Assembly: GCF_010093595.1 (NCBI RefSeq)
Contig: NW_022985441.1
Coordinates: forward strand, 1,605,838 to 1,669,837
Reading direction: 5' to 3'
Length of the DNA: 64,000 nt
DNA from: Mytilinidion resinicola
Lineage: Eukaryota; Ascomycota; Dothideomycetes; Mytilinidiales; Mytilinidiaceae
Below, one piece after another: positions 47,501-58,657 of this stretch; positions within the stretch are counted from its first letter, which is position 1; the number at the start of each line of letters is the position of its first letter. The notes beneath the pieces were generated by a model. It ran no database searches, had not been told where the DNA came from, and saw nothing but the letters and a program-made list of their open reading frames with translations. The translations under genes were made by a program, and so were the position numbers.

Positions 47501-48650
47501 TTCTAAGTCATCAAACCTTCTAATAGAGCAAAGCCTTGGGAAAAGGATTGTATGATGGACCTGTTCCGTGATGTAGCGTTCGATCATGCGCTCAACAAGC
47601 GGTCCAGTGAGATCGGTCGTCGCGCCAAGTAAAGACAGCTGCTGTTTGTCAACCATCTGAAAGAGATCTATAGCGGCTGTAACAGCCGTCTCTAGCGAAC
47701 GCCTCATCAAATCCTCTTCCTCGTCAACATCAAGGCTAGCATGAATGTCATTGGGTCCATGGGAAATAGTGCTCTGTAGCGACGTTGGCAGGCTCTCCGT
47801 AGAAGACACTGATGCTCTGCGTAGGGAGTTCAATGATGACGATCGAGATGGCCTGTTTGGTACCGACGGCAGTGGCTTTTCAAATTCTTTTCCGAACTCT
47901 TCGAAGAGCCTCTTGAGCCCAGGTTGCATTTGTCGCGCAATCATGGGGAAATGATTGAGCAAATCTCCAAAAGACTTGATCTCAGTCTTTCGTGGCATAG
48001 CGGAGCTTGATGCGCTGGTCCCGTTCACACCGTTCGCTCCATCCTGCAGTGCCGCTGCTTCCTTTGTAGGGCTGCCGGAGATGGTAGCGGCTATGATGGG
48101 TATGGATTCGTAAGTGCCAACCAACGGTCGCGAGATGTAGTAGATCAGCCATGGCTGTGCGTCGAAGGAATCGGGATAATAGATAGCATCGCCGAGAAGT
48201 TGGGCCTGGTTAAGGGTTTTAAAGCCTGTTGCTATTAGCGCCACTTTGAGGTCCGCGCTGCCCATATGCGACAGTACCTTTATTGCTCCATACGAACGCA
48301 TCCTTTATCACCAGAATGCGTCCGTTCGCCGTCGAGTACTGCTTCGCTTTGCCTCGGTTTTCTCTAAAGTTCGACCCATCCTTGACTCCGCCGGGCACCC
48401 TGATAACATGACTTGCGAGGAAGTCCTCCGAACTACTTAGATCAGAGTATAAGGCGTGCGTCTCGCGATCGCGGGAATGAAGGAGGACTTCGGTGGTTGG
48501 AACCAATAGAACCTAGCAGTAGAAAGCGCTATTAGCGGATTATTTAATGTGATAGGATGGCGGGCCGCATACGTGATGGTGAGCCGGCGCGCACTGGGTG
48601 GGGAGTGTGCTACGGAAGAAGGCCCGCAAGAAAGGGTTTAAGGGGTGCAT
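44591..48650 (-). CDS. VPS9-ankyrin-PX domain protein (Rab5-type GEF)
   Basis: Three exons on the minus strand: 48650-48573, 48512-48278 and 48225-44591; 1315 residues. The start MHPLNPFLRAFFRSTLPTQC is followed by HVLLVPTTEVLLHSRDRETH and, across the second junction, NKGFKTLNQAQLLGDAIYYP. The VPS9 domain lies at about residues 310-510 (ERMIERYITEQVHHTILFPR; LTINADTLVSLLLIVVIRSP; the VRHLQARLSYMRHFI end). Ankyrin repeats cover about 660-920 (GESVLMMAVEKSQDKALHYL, KHFTPLMVASKYGRTELVRQ), then a PX-like domain at ~930-1050 (DFENLAKWLAQEHPASWLPS) and a coiled C-terminus. VPS9 domains activate Rab5/Ypt51-type GTPases; ankyrin and PX parts would target endosomal membranes. An ATG at 48301 lies inside the second exon in another frame and is not the start. 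Confidence 0.9.
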
Positions 48651-50229
48651 TCAATCGACATTGACGGGACCGGAGGAAGATGAGGAGGCGCAAGGCTCAT
48701 GCGAGCTTGCGACGTGAAACCGGTCAGACCGGCTGGCTGCGCTGAAGCTTTACCCGCTCCTATCGTACCGGGAGCTTGGTGAGACGGGACGGGTTGGTGG
48801 ACGCGGAGGTGATAGCGGGGAGACGGACGTGGAGGCTGTAAGAGGGCGCATCAGCAGCTACGGCGGATAGGGCAGAGAGCTGCGTCAAGCAACAAGAGAT
48901 GCGATCGCTCGGATGCCTTCGAGACTATCTGGTGATGCACAAGCGTGGTGTTGAGTTCCAGAAACCTTAGATTCACATGCCAGGGTGGGCCCGCTCTCCC
49001 GAGTGGAGGTGTGGAGCTAGCTTTTAATGTCACCTCTCCGCACCACGAACAATCATGAACACCTCTATCAGACTTGACGACTGAACTATATCTGAACGTC
49101 CTTGGCCACGTTTATCGGACATTTTAGAAACCATCGATATCGCGAAATCGGTGGTATCTACGAAAAGTGCAAAAACGTCTTCCTGAGGATGGGTAATCCT
49201 TAGGATCATAGCGATAGAGATACTCAATGAGAATCGGAAATGGCATACAGACACGGCGCCTCGGACATTGAAATCTCTTCGGACTAACGTATATCTAGTA
49301 TGGCAAGCCAGCTTTATTCATCGAAGTATCACAAAGCTAACGTGTTCCAGGGACTGCCACTTTGTTGTAGATGCTATAATAGCTCTGCACTCATGTTTGA
49401 GTCTCCGGGGACAGAAAGTCACTTGGGATCGCCTGAAAAGTGCCAATCACTTTTAGCTTTCAATGGTTTTGAAGTTCACTTCACATTTGGTGTTGCTACG
49501 AAGAGTGCGCGTGCTCCTGCAGATTCTACTTCAAGCCCTTCATTGCACCATTCCTTTAATCTTGAGTGTTTCTTGCTCGGTGATTTTGATACTACTAGCG
49601 TTTATCTAGAAGTAAAACACCTTTTCTTGACGTCTCTTTATCACAGCGCTATCGCGTGATCACCATTTAATCCAACGGTTCTCCTTATAGCAATCACCTC
49701 TGTATATGAAGAAAAACTAGAGACGCTCAATCATCACGAACTGCTTTCGATGCACCGAAAGTAAAGCTCTCGGGACCGGGCACCAAAGACCGGTACCTAC
49801 CAACGCCAAAAGAAAAGGAACATGTCCGGCGCCGTGGATCGAACACGGGTTTTGACTAGAACACATATGTCGGAGACGAAAGGAGGACTGAATGAATCCT
49901 TCTTCCGTCCTCGGCATAGGTGTTTTAGGCAGGGTCAAACCAACTGGCCTACACCGGAGATGATGGTTAATGGAGTAAAATTATTCGCTGTAGATCCCGT
50001 AGAACAAGTTCTACAGGTTTCTCAGTCAATGCTTGGTTCCACAGCACCTCGGCTGCTCACAGTCGCACGATTGCTCATAAAGACTCGTGGAATGACGGAA
50101 GCTATACAGCTACCCGCACTACCGTTCCGACATTCAAGCTGACATACACCGCCTCTTACGCACTGATGCTATATATCCTACCGACAAACTCGAGGCAGGA
50201 AGAGAACAGACCCGCAAAAAAGATTTCGG

Positions 50230-50362
50230 TGCTGAGATTCGAACTCAGGTTTCAATTTCCACCAGCGGTCATCCCGACCTGCTGCGCTTGGGGGCAATTG
50301 GCATAACCGAAAGCATTCCTCCCTAAGCGTTATTGGAATTTCGTTCTAACCACTGAACTACA
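50230..50362 (-). other. tRNA-like sequence with A and B boxes, degenerate
   Basis: On the minus strand a perfect A box (TAGTTCAGTGG, 50360-50350) with a pairing D arm (GTTC..GAAC) is followed ~110 nt later by a B box (GTTCGAATC, 50244-50236) inside a perfect T-arm (CTGAG/CTCAG). The acceptor arms match in only five of seven positions, and no clear anticodon stem with U33 can be drawn. It could be a tRNA with an intron, a pseudo-tRNA or a tRNA-derived SINE head. Confidence 0.3.
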
Positions 50363-51035
50363 CTGGATTTGAGTTAGCGGTGAGTAGAATAAGAGAGTGT
50401 ATAAAAGTGCGATGGGGCTTTTGATATGAGGGTAGTGACCTAGGAGCATACGCACCTGACACACGTAGAGACAAAGGTAACACGGACCGAGTCTCTTGAT
50501 TGGCAAACCAGAGAGGAAAGAAATAGTTCTTGCTGAAGACTGACGACGTTTGCAAGGAAAGCTCAGTCGATGTTTACATCGCATCTGCTTCAGGTTGAAA
50601 GCGATGTTTTCCTTCCGCATGTATTCCTTCGCGGTGCCTCTATAACAATTATATGCTTGTGGGTACCGCAGCTCTCAGATTAAGTGCGAAGTAAATGGAT
50701 ATTGACCCAGCGAACGGGGAACTACCACGGTGTCATATACATACCTTTTCTTCCGCCAGCCTGGACGCGAAGAAACAACCACGCAACACGAGACTCTACA
50801 TCGATCTCGCGGGCCTGAGTGGGCTTGCAGGCCTACGTTTGAACCATGTCTTCTCGATGAGTCTACGCCTCCGTTTAATCATGCCTTACGGGCATTTGAG
50901 AAAAGCTGGCATGAAGGTAAAATCACCCTGGACGCTTGAAGGCGAAAGTCAATTCGAAACCCCACAAGACGCAATGTTTGTCGTTACCAATCGCCTTTTC
51001 CTTTATCGGCCTCTCCGACTACGGGCATCAAATGA

Positions 51036-51161
51036 CTTATCTTCATCGTCATTGCATTACTAGCGACTACTACTATCGCATCCGAAAAGGACGAATGTAA
51101 AAACGAGATTATCAAGTCAGGAAACACCAACTACAAATGCCGCTCCGACCACCCATGCTAG
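51036..51161 (+). pseudogene. Possible relic of a small Cys-containing secreted protein
   Basis: A 41-codon frame reads LIFIVIALLATTTIAS, like the core of a signal peptide, followed by EKDECKNEIIKSGNTNYKC and another two Cys before a stop at 51159. A stop (TGA, 51033) directly precedes it and the nearest ATG (51032) is one base out of frame. Without a start it is only a relic at best, and chance cannot be excluded. Confidence 0.2.
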
Positions 51162-52311
51162 CTCCTCACCATCCGAGTGGCAGTCCCTTAATCGAACCGT
51201 CGAAAGCCGCTCACAAATCACTATTCCGCCTGAGCAGTCTGTCACAATACCTTTGAGAACGACAATACATGCTATGAGGCGAAGTGTGTCAAGGCAATCG
51301 CGAAGTGGATGGATGAGTCCTGGCAGTGAGTCTCAAAACGCATCAACTACAGTACTAAGTTTGGGCACACGGCTATATCACTGCTTGGGCTCCACTATTT
51401 CTCGCATGTAATTCACTGCAAGGAGTACCTCAGCTAGTAGATGGGTGGTCAGTTAAGAGGCAGTCTACAACCTACGCCCTATCAATTCGAATACTGGGCA
51501 TGATTGTGTGAGACGGAGCGTTGAATTGGGGAGCCTGGCAATGAATACCCATAATTTCAAAGGTGTGAAAGTTTCATAAAACATGGAACGGGGGCCGGAA
51601 GACTGGAGTGGAGGTGCGGTAATGGTGAAAGCTGGCATACAGGGACGCGAGCTGTTTAGACATTGGTATGAGCAGAATCCTAAGCCAGCGGTTGTTGTTG
51701 GTCGAGAGCGACCGGCGAATTCTTCTCTCTCGCAGGCCCTGTATATATGCTAAGTCAATACAGACAGCCGGTTTTGCTGGAGGCTACATCTAAGGCAGAG
51801 GCTACGTACGGCCCACTTGCAACACTTCTCGGAATGGGTTCGCCCCTATGTGCTTGATGCAATGGAAGCACGGCAAAAGCGATCATCACAATGGTTTGGG
51901 GCCAATCTAAATCAAATCATACACCTTTGTATTAGGCACTAAACAAGCCCTATGCTAGACTTCTCTGTCTCATGGACAGCGTTGAACTTGCAAGCCTAAT
52001 ATCCCCGTTGGGCGCCCTGACAATGCAACGCGCACATGAATGCCTGGGTATCATGTAGGAGAATTGAAAATAGAGAGGCTTAAGAAGACGACGAAGCCTC
52101 TAGAAGTAATGACAATGACAAGAAAAGCGCACAGTAAGGTCGAACCCTGACCTTATCAAATGCACCGAGTGAATCGTAGACTGCCCCATATATCCGAAAA
52201 CACCTCATGAAATAACAATGTCGATGACACATATGATGGCATGCACTACTCGTCGCGAGATCCTGGGTGGCCTCTCATCCAAGAGTACAGGCCAGAACAT
52301 GGCAGAACTAG

Positions 52312-54384
52312 TCAGTCGACAAACCTCGCTAGATCGCGAGGTAAAGTGCCTGTCGGGGAAATGGTGATCCTCGTGTCCTTTACGGTAGTGCTATGTTCTG
52401 GTGTAGAAACTGTTGCGACTGGGAGGAGGAGCTTCATTTCTGGAGATCGAGTCGGTGTTGGGGGATTATGCAGAGGTGAGGCGTTGTTCCTGGCTGCTTG
52501 TGGAGAAATCGGAGCCATTGGAATGGGAACTTCGACGGCCACTATCTTCTTCGGACTGACATTGATGGTCTCTTCCTGCCGCAGGCTCATGTTGAGTTTC
52601 ATAGTCTGCTTGGCGGTTGTCTTCGAGGTAGTGGATTTCGATACTCCGAAGGCGCCGGTGATCTTGTTCGTCCTCGGCTTCGGCCCAGTCTTCTTCGTCG
52701 GCTTCGTAGCCTTCGTCACAGTCTTGGGAGGAATCGAAGTCTTCGGTATCGAGAGGCGCTTTTTTGGTGCTGGTTTGAGTACTGGCTTCGAATCTGCTGC
52801 TTCGGACGCGTTCATCAAGGCTGCCGCTTTGCTCGTCGGAATGATCTTCCTCTTCGTGGGTGTCGACGAACCCTGGATTGATGGAGGAGGTTCGATCGAA
52901 GTTCGTGGGGCCATTCGGGGACTAGCGACAGGTGTTACCAATTGTCCCTGTACTTGTTCAAAGGCCTTAGGCTTCATGGGCGAGACAACAACGACTTCTG
53001 CGGTGTTCTCCTTGGCTTTGCGCAGTTCTTCATCGGTGACTACCTTGAACTCCGCCTCCGAGTGGTCATCCCATCTGGGCATGCCAGCATACCGGGCGAC
53101 TTCATCGCAAGGGCCTCTCACGATCAAATCCCAACAATTCTCTAGATCTTTGCCGATGGGTTCCGGGTCGTTGTTGATCCATACCGTCATTCCGTCTCTC
53201 CGGTCCCGGACTACTCCACACATCTCTCTCGTAATTCGGCGCACGCCAGGAACCTTCAGCGTTGTTCCAGCAACAATGATAGCGTCTGGTCGTGTCCTCA
53301 AGTCCATGCGCGTAACGGATCCAATCGCCTCGTCATCGGGATTGTGCTCGTTGTACAGTACCATGCGAGGGCGGAGTCTGCCAATGCCGTGGCTGCGCTT
53401 ATTGACAGCGGCGCGCACCTCATCGTTCGTGACGCACTCGGCACAGGAAGGTGGAATCGGACCATCGAAGAGACCAGCTTCAAAATCGGATAGCTTATGA
53501 CATTTTGAGCAGACCATCTTGTCGAGGCCACCGTGGAGCTGCACTGTCTTGGGCCATGGCGCCTTCTTTGGCAGGGGTACCTCTGTTTTTAGCGGCTCAA
53601 GCGAAGTATCAATGCCATCGACATTCTGAGAGTATAACCGGAGAAGTCGCCCCTCGTGCGCCAATGTCGCCAGGAGATGGTGAAAGGCGGTCGGCTGTGC
53701 TTGCTTTGTCGCCTGGGAAAGTTCTCGTACCATCTCGTGGAATGAGGTGGTGGACTGGTCATCCTGGTATACCGAAGCGTCGAACAGATCCTTGCCAGAC
53801 GATCTCAAATTCTGGCTCTTCCGGAGCGACTTAAACAGACCAGTGGAAGATCGGAAATCGGGGACTGATAGAAGGGTTAGTCGCGATTGTGGGTGGTGAG
53901 TGAGCGAGGACTTACTGCCGGCGGATACAGAGATTCCTGCGCCCGCAATCACAACAATCTTGCGCTTCTTGTGCAGCACCTTGAGCAGACGCTCGAGCTG
54001 CGGCTTTTCGGCATCGCTGACCTCTCCGTATCGCAAGTCGAGGCGCTCGGTCGTGCGTGGCTTCGGTTCCGAGATCTTCCTCCGCTTGGCTGGTGGAGGC
54101 CCGTCATCGTCGCCAGACGGGGCGGCTGTGGTCATCGGGTCAGGAGCTGGCGACGCCTCTGCGGAAGACTGCTGCGATGCAGACGGCGACGGATAGGATC
54201 GTGCAGAATAACAGAACTCTGTCGGCGGCGACGGCGATCGAGAGGGCACAGAGCTGACTGGAGAGCTCCCGCCGTCAGAGCCAAAGTCGAAGTGGTGGAA
54301 GGATGTGTCCATGGTGAACGAGGGGCGCGGCGGTGGGCCGCAAAAAGAGGTCGTGGAAGGCGCGACTAGATCATTGGAGTACAT
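52312..54384 (-). CDS. HST3/HST4-type sirtuin (NAD-dependent histone deacetylase)
   Basis: Minus strand, exons 54384-53916 and 53864-52312, 673 residues. The 51-bp intron lies inside the NAD-binding motif: VVIAGAGISVSAG before it, IPDFRSSTGLF after it. The catalytic core continues with YSQNVDGID and the catalytic His in QLHGGLDKMVCSKC; the zinc is held by CSKC and CAEC. GTTLKVPGVRRI and WINNDPEP complete the Rossmann part. The overall order fits fungal Hst3/Hst4 (S. pombe Hst4), which remove H3K56 acetylation. The C-terminal ~250 residues are Lys/Pro/Ser-rich and disordered, ending PRDLARFVD. A second ATG at 54312 (MDTSFHHFDF) is a possible start. Divergent from MED16 by 891 bp. Confidence 0.9.
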   Translation of the reverse strand: MYSNDLVAPSTTSFCGPPPRPSFTMDTSFHHFDFGSDGGSSPVSSVPSRSPSPPTEFCYSARSYPSPSASQQSSAEASPAPDPMTTAAPSGDDDGPPPAKRRKISEPKPRTTERLDLRYGEVSDAEKPQLERLLKVLHKKRKIVVIAGAGISVSAGSKSSLTHHPQSRLTLLSVPDFRSSTGLFKSLRKSQNLRSSGKDLFDASVYQDDQSTTSFHEMVRELSQATKQAQPTAFHHLLATLAHEGRLLRLYSQNVDGIDTSLEPLKTEVPLPKKAPWPKTVQLHGGLDKMVCSKCHKLSDFEAGLFDGPIPPSCAECVTNDEVRAAVNKRSHGIGRLRPRMVLYNEHNPDDEAIGSVTRMDLRTRPDAIIVAGTTLKVPGVRRITREMCGVVRDRRDGMTVWINNDPEPIGKDLENCWDLIVRGPCDEVARYAGMPRWDDHSEAEFKVVTDEELRKAKENTAEVVVVSPMKPKAFEQVQGQLVTPVASPRMAPRTSIEPPPSIQGSSTPTKRKIIPTSKAAALMNASEAADSKPVLKPAPKKRLSIPKTSIPPKTVTKATKPTKKTGPKPRTNKITGAFGVSKSTTSKTTAKQTMKLNMSLRQEETINVSPKKIVAVEVPIPMAPISPQAARNNASPLHNPPTPTRSPEMKLLLPVATVSTPEHSTTVKDTRITISPTGTLPRDLARFVD

Positions 54385-55275
54385 GCAAGGGAAATATGGC
54401 AGCAGATGGCGCGCGTGGGAGTCGCGGTGGAGTGAATGGGGGGCGGGAGGCTGGTATCGAGATGAGGTTCGCGGTTTCGGGTGGAGACGTTGTGCCTGGC
54501 GGTGGAGCTAGCTTGGCGTGTTTACCCATTGTGCTTCCATTGTTTTGGCGCCGCATCGGGCCACCACGAGCAAGAGCGAGAGGATGGGTACAGCGCCCCT
54601 GATTCATGGCAGAGCCCGTCAATGAGCAGCAATGCGCTGGCCACTGTGCAGACGTCCTTTGTGGTCTCGGGTGAAGCTGTCACCAGGTGGCCATTGTCAC
54701 GTTTGTCGCCATCCATGGATCACTCCATCGTCAGCGCAGAAGTCCGCGAATGCTCGAGTGTTTGCTTTGATATTAAGATGGAGACGCGTAAAGCCATGGC
54801 GAACGGCATGAGGGCTGCTCATGCGTCGTCTACCTCAACACACACAGTGGCTGGGTGCATCGCGAATGGGGCACGAAAAGGGCGCGAGCTGCTCCCCAGC
54901 GGTGTGGGGCGGGAAGGGTGGGGCGGAATCTCTTGGCACTCAAAGTAGCGAGGCCGTCTCAGCCTCAAAATAGCCACACCCAGCATCCAAGGATCCTGTT
55001 CAGACTTCCCAGGTTCCAGTTGCTATTGTTCCTATTGTTCGCCCCGCTCGCACCATGCCCACATCTATTGAAGTCTTCGCTGATATCCTAGGTAGTCTCT
55101 GACATTCCATTCCCCAAAATCTGACCTACTTTCTATTCTGATGATCCTGCACTGTGTTTCACATTTCGAATTCCTCCTCAATACCCACAGCTGGCCTGGT
55201 CAATCTCCTCTGTCTTTACTCTAAATTCTGCTCATACTTCCTCATCCTCTATCTACCATCTCCAAGCCCTCCAGG
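54385..55275. promoter_or_regulatory. Divergent intergenic region, sirtuin and MED16
   Basis: 891 bp between the two start codons. CT-rich immediately upstream of MED16 (54985-55260). No specific factor site recognised. Confidence 0.4.
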
Positions 55276-58200
55276 ATGCCCTTGATGATGGATGACCATG
55301 ACCAGCAATATGTCATGGACGATCTCTTTGGAGACTCCGAGGCCGTTCATATCCCTGCCTTAGTGCCTCCCATCAAAGGACTCGACCAAAGAATCGACGA
55401 GTTGCAAGAAATTGGATGTTGCCAGTATGTCGTCTCTGATTAGTGTCTATACATCGAACTTAAAAATTTGCTTACTTACCTCATCGCAGAAAGATCGCAT
55501 GGTCAAAAACCGGATGCGTTGCTGCAATCACTGCCGGCGGCCGTGGCATCGACCTCAGCGCTTTCCATAGGAGTCCCTCAGACGGCACATGGCAGCTCGG
55601 CGAGAAAATCGCCCTAGCCATACCAGCAGCGTCTGATGAATTCCCCTACATTCATGTCGCCTGGGGCCATCTCGGAACCGATCTGGTCGTTATAGATGCT
55701 GCCGGACGGGTATCCATCTACACGACAATCTATGCACTCGCCCGCATGAATCCCTCAAAGACTCATTTTGCCAATCACGAAGATGAAATGGGAGCGATAG
55801 TCGGCATGCACTGGCTTTCGCTCATTCCTCATCAGCAGAAGGTAGATCCCCAGAAGCAAAATGAGGGAACAAGCTTAACAGATCGCAGGCCCATATTCCA
55901 TGGTCGGCCGAACGCAATGGAGAAGATTGGAGTTTCCAAATATCCAGCGCTACCTTCAATCACGCCCATCACCCAGCGGAGAGCAAGGCAGGCTTCCTGA
56001 CCGTTGGGAGGAACGGCTCTCTTAAGCTTCGATTTCAACAGCCAGACAGTAGCTGGCACGAAGCCTCGACCGAATTGGAACACATAGATTCTGCACGACA
56101 GCCGTTCACACATGCTGCCTTTGCACCTGACAATAGTGAGCTCTCCTCGTCAAATGTTCTGCTCTATGCTAACTCCACAGACAACACGTTACTACTTGTT
56201 GCTCACAACGTCATCGGCCATCTTCATACATATCGCGTCCGGATCAGCTGGAACGTGCCACCAGGCCTAAACCCACAGCAGATTTCAAAGCTAGCCCTCA
56301 ACCCAACACTGAAAGTCACGAGCCTGATGGTAGAAGATCGATGTTACCCGGAAAGCTCAACTGGAATTGACGGCGATATGACAACCGGACCTGCACAGCA
56401 GATCCAAATACCAGGCCAGCTTACCCATCTTAGCTTTCTCCCGACCACTCCTGAACCAGGTTCTGCCGGCCTCCCGACTGTTCTAGCCATCTTCTCCCAT
56501 TGTCCCAGTCCCATTGCTTCCCTCGACCAGACACAGCCACCACAGAGCTCCTTCAGCATTGTTGCCCGATGGGAGCTTCATCAACCACAAAGTCATCATC
56601 TCCACCCCGCTGTCGACCAAGTCTCATCAAAACGGAAGACAGTAGGTGGGGTCCCGGCCCGGCCAACCTTTCGCTTGAAGAGATTGCCCGACTTCATGAC
56701 AGGCTCCCTAATCCTCTCTTCATTCCCAATCTTTTTCAACACAACCCTCGCCTTCTGCCAAAGCGATGGTACCATCGAGTTCCGGCAACGGTCAACCTTG
56801 AATGTTATCATACCAGACTATAGCACCAACAGAGTCACCTCCCTATCTCAAGCTGGATTTGCATTCTCAAATCTCGACCCAACACTTCACATAGCCTTAT
56901 CAGCCAACCACTGCATGGCTGTAGCAATGCAAAGCGACGGAGAATATAAACTCAAATCTATGGAATACACTTTCGGTCCCCTTAAATCGATCGAAGACGA
57001 CCCCAAGAACCACGCCGCCATCGCCGCCCTCGTTCTCCAACACACAGCAGCCGCAAATCAATACTTCACATCCGACGACATCTTCGCACTCATTGATCCC
57101 GACATCACGGACACCACCAGTCGCGCTTTCGTAGCCCAATCTTTCCGCGCCCTCTCCGTAAACCTCGACTGCAACCAGGACGAAGCTAACAACGCCATGA
57201 GCCTGATGAACCGTAGCACACAGTTCGTCAAATGCCTCAGCGCGCAAGCTTACTTCGGCTCGTCTAATAGCCCCACCGGCATCCAGCGCAACCTCCCCAG
57301 TAAACTCGCCTGGGCGGTCCTGAACATCCGCTACACAACCCAGATCATGACTATGATGATGCGCATGCACGGCACCATCGACAAAACCCCGCCCCGCCCC
57401 GACATCGCCGCCTCCTTTCTCGGCCTGTGCCGCTGGATGATGAACATGATGGTTTGGATCATCGACGAGCTCATGACGCTGGGCAAAACCCTCCGCCGGC
57501 TCCCGGGCTACAACAAGGGCAACTACGACCGCGCGCTCTTACAATCCCGCCTCACCGCCCAAGCCGCGCCCGCCCTCCTCCTTCTCCTATCCTCCTTCTC
57601 ACGGGTCATGATGAAGAACTGGCAACAGCCCCTCGCCTGGATCTCCCGCTTCGCCCTCGCCCTCGCCATGAACGCGCCAACCCCCGAGATGCGCGCCGCT
57701 TACGCACCCCTCCAGGTCGCCTTCACCGAGTGCCCCTTCGACTGGCGCCGCTTCGAGGCCCTCGTCAGCGAGGCTAACGCGCAGGTCGCGGCGTGCTACA
57801 AGCGCGCGGGATTCTCGGACGCACAGCGCGGCGCGACGGAGAAGGAGCTCATGATGGGCGTGGTGCCGGAGGTGCTGATGCCTGCCGCGCGGCGGTTGGT
57901 CGGGGGCGCGCTGTTCGACGCGGGCATGTTGCTTGATCGCATCGATCCGGCGAGGGTTGTATTCCATGATATCCGCTGGGTGGGGCTGGATCCGAGTAAT
58001 CGGACTAGACAGTGGCAGAGCGAGCATGTGGTGGATGTATGCCAGAAGGTTGTTCTGAGGCCGAAGGGGCTGCAGCTGCAGGCCAAGGGGGACCAGGGGA
58101 TGGATGGGGGAGCGGTGGCGGAGGAGCAGAGGTGGCGGAGGTGCACGAGGTGTGGGGCGATTATGGAGGATGTGACGCCGAATCATGGGAGAGACAGTGT

Positions 58201-58300
58201 GGATAGGGCGCCGACGTGGATTGTGAATATTGCGAAGCATTGTGTGTGTCAGGGGGGGTGGATGCTTGTAGGTTGGCCGGAGAATGCGATTGGGGCGTGA
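55276..58300 (+). CDS. Mediator complex subunit 16 (MED16/Sin4)
   Basis: Four exons: 55276-55424, 55490-55841, 55889-56135 and 56181-58300; 955 residues with all frames matched. MPLMMDDHDQQYVMDDLFGD starts the protein, followed by CCQKIAWSKTGCVAAITAGG (the conserved MED16 opening WD strand) and HVAWGHLGTDLVVIDAAGRV. The WD-like N-terminal half includes AGFLTVGRNGSLKLRFQQPD. The middle and C-terminal halves are helical (VLNIRYTTQIMTMMMRMHGT, RWMMNMMVWIIDELMTLGKT). The end carries a four-Cys finger, RWRRCTRCGAIMEDV plus CVCQGGWMLVGWP. MED16 belongs to the Mediator tail. The last intron is 45 bp, a multiple of three without stop, with a TGCTAAC branch point. Confidence 0.9.
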
Positions 58301-58657
58301 GGGATGGGATTTGGCTGCTTGAGATTAAGTGTTTTCGTCTGCTTTAAGTTTGATATACCAACATCTATTCTTGGAATCGAGCCCATAATGCTTTGGAAAT
58401 TTAGTTGCGGGTTTCTAAGAAGCGAGTGTACGCAGAGCTTTGTTGAGGCACTCACTGTATGTATGATCAATCGCTTCGTGATTGACAGCGGACGCTTGCA
58501 TTGTTACATATTTATTCGTACAGTACAAGGATATATACAGACTCTTTGAGAGACCGCTTGACAGCACGCTTCTTCACCTTCAGATGCTTTTTTCTGCATC
58601 AGACCATCATTCCGCTCTCGACATCAAACCTGAGTATGCTCCCCACAATCCCCCTCC
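58301..58657. other. Intergenic between convergent genes
   Basis: 3' UTR region of MED16 and of the mitochondrial protein. Nothing else seen. Confidence 0.5.

Larger units (their letters stand above)
48651..52311. other. Gene-poor stretch of 3.7 kb with relics
   Basis: No conserved gene. It holds a degenerate tRNA-like sequence at about 50230-50362 (minus) and a possible secreted-protein relic at 51036-51161. The start (48651-49030) is the promoter of the VPS9 gene, and the end is the 3' flank of the sirtuin gene. Confidence 0.4.

Noticed and set aside
48219..48301. ATG at 48301 as start of the VPS9 protein
   Set aside because: It lies inside an exon read in another frame; using the GTACTG..CAG intron joins the family-specific N-terminus in frame.
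49810..49860. T-arm-like sequence with a GTTCGATCC B box on the minus strand
   Set aside because: No A box or pairing acceptor 5' half could be found, so no tRNA call.
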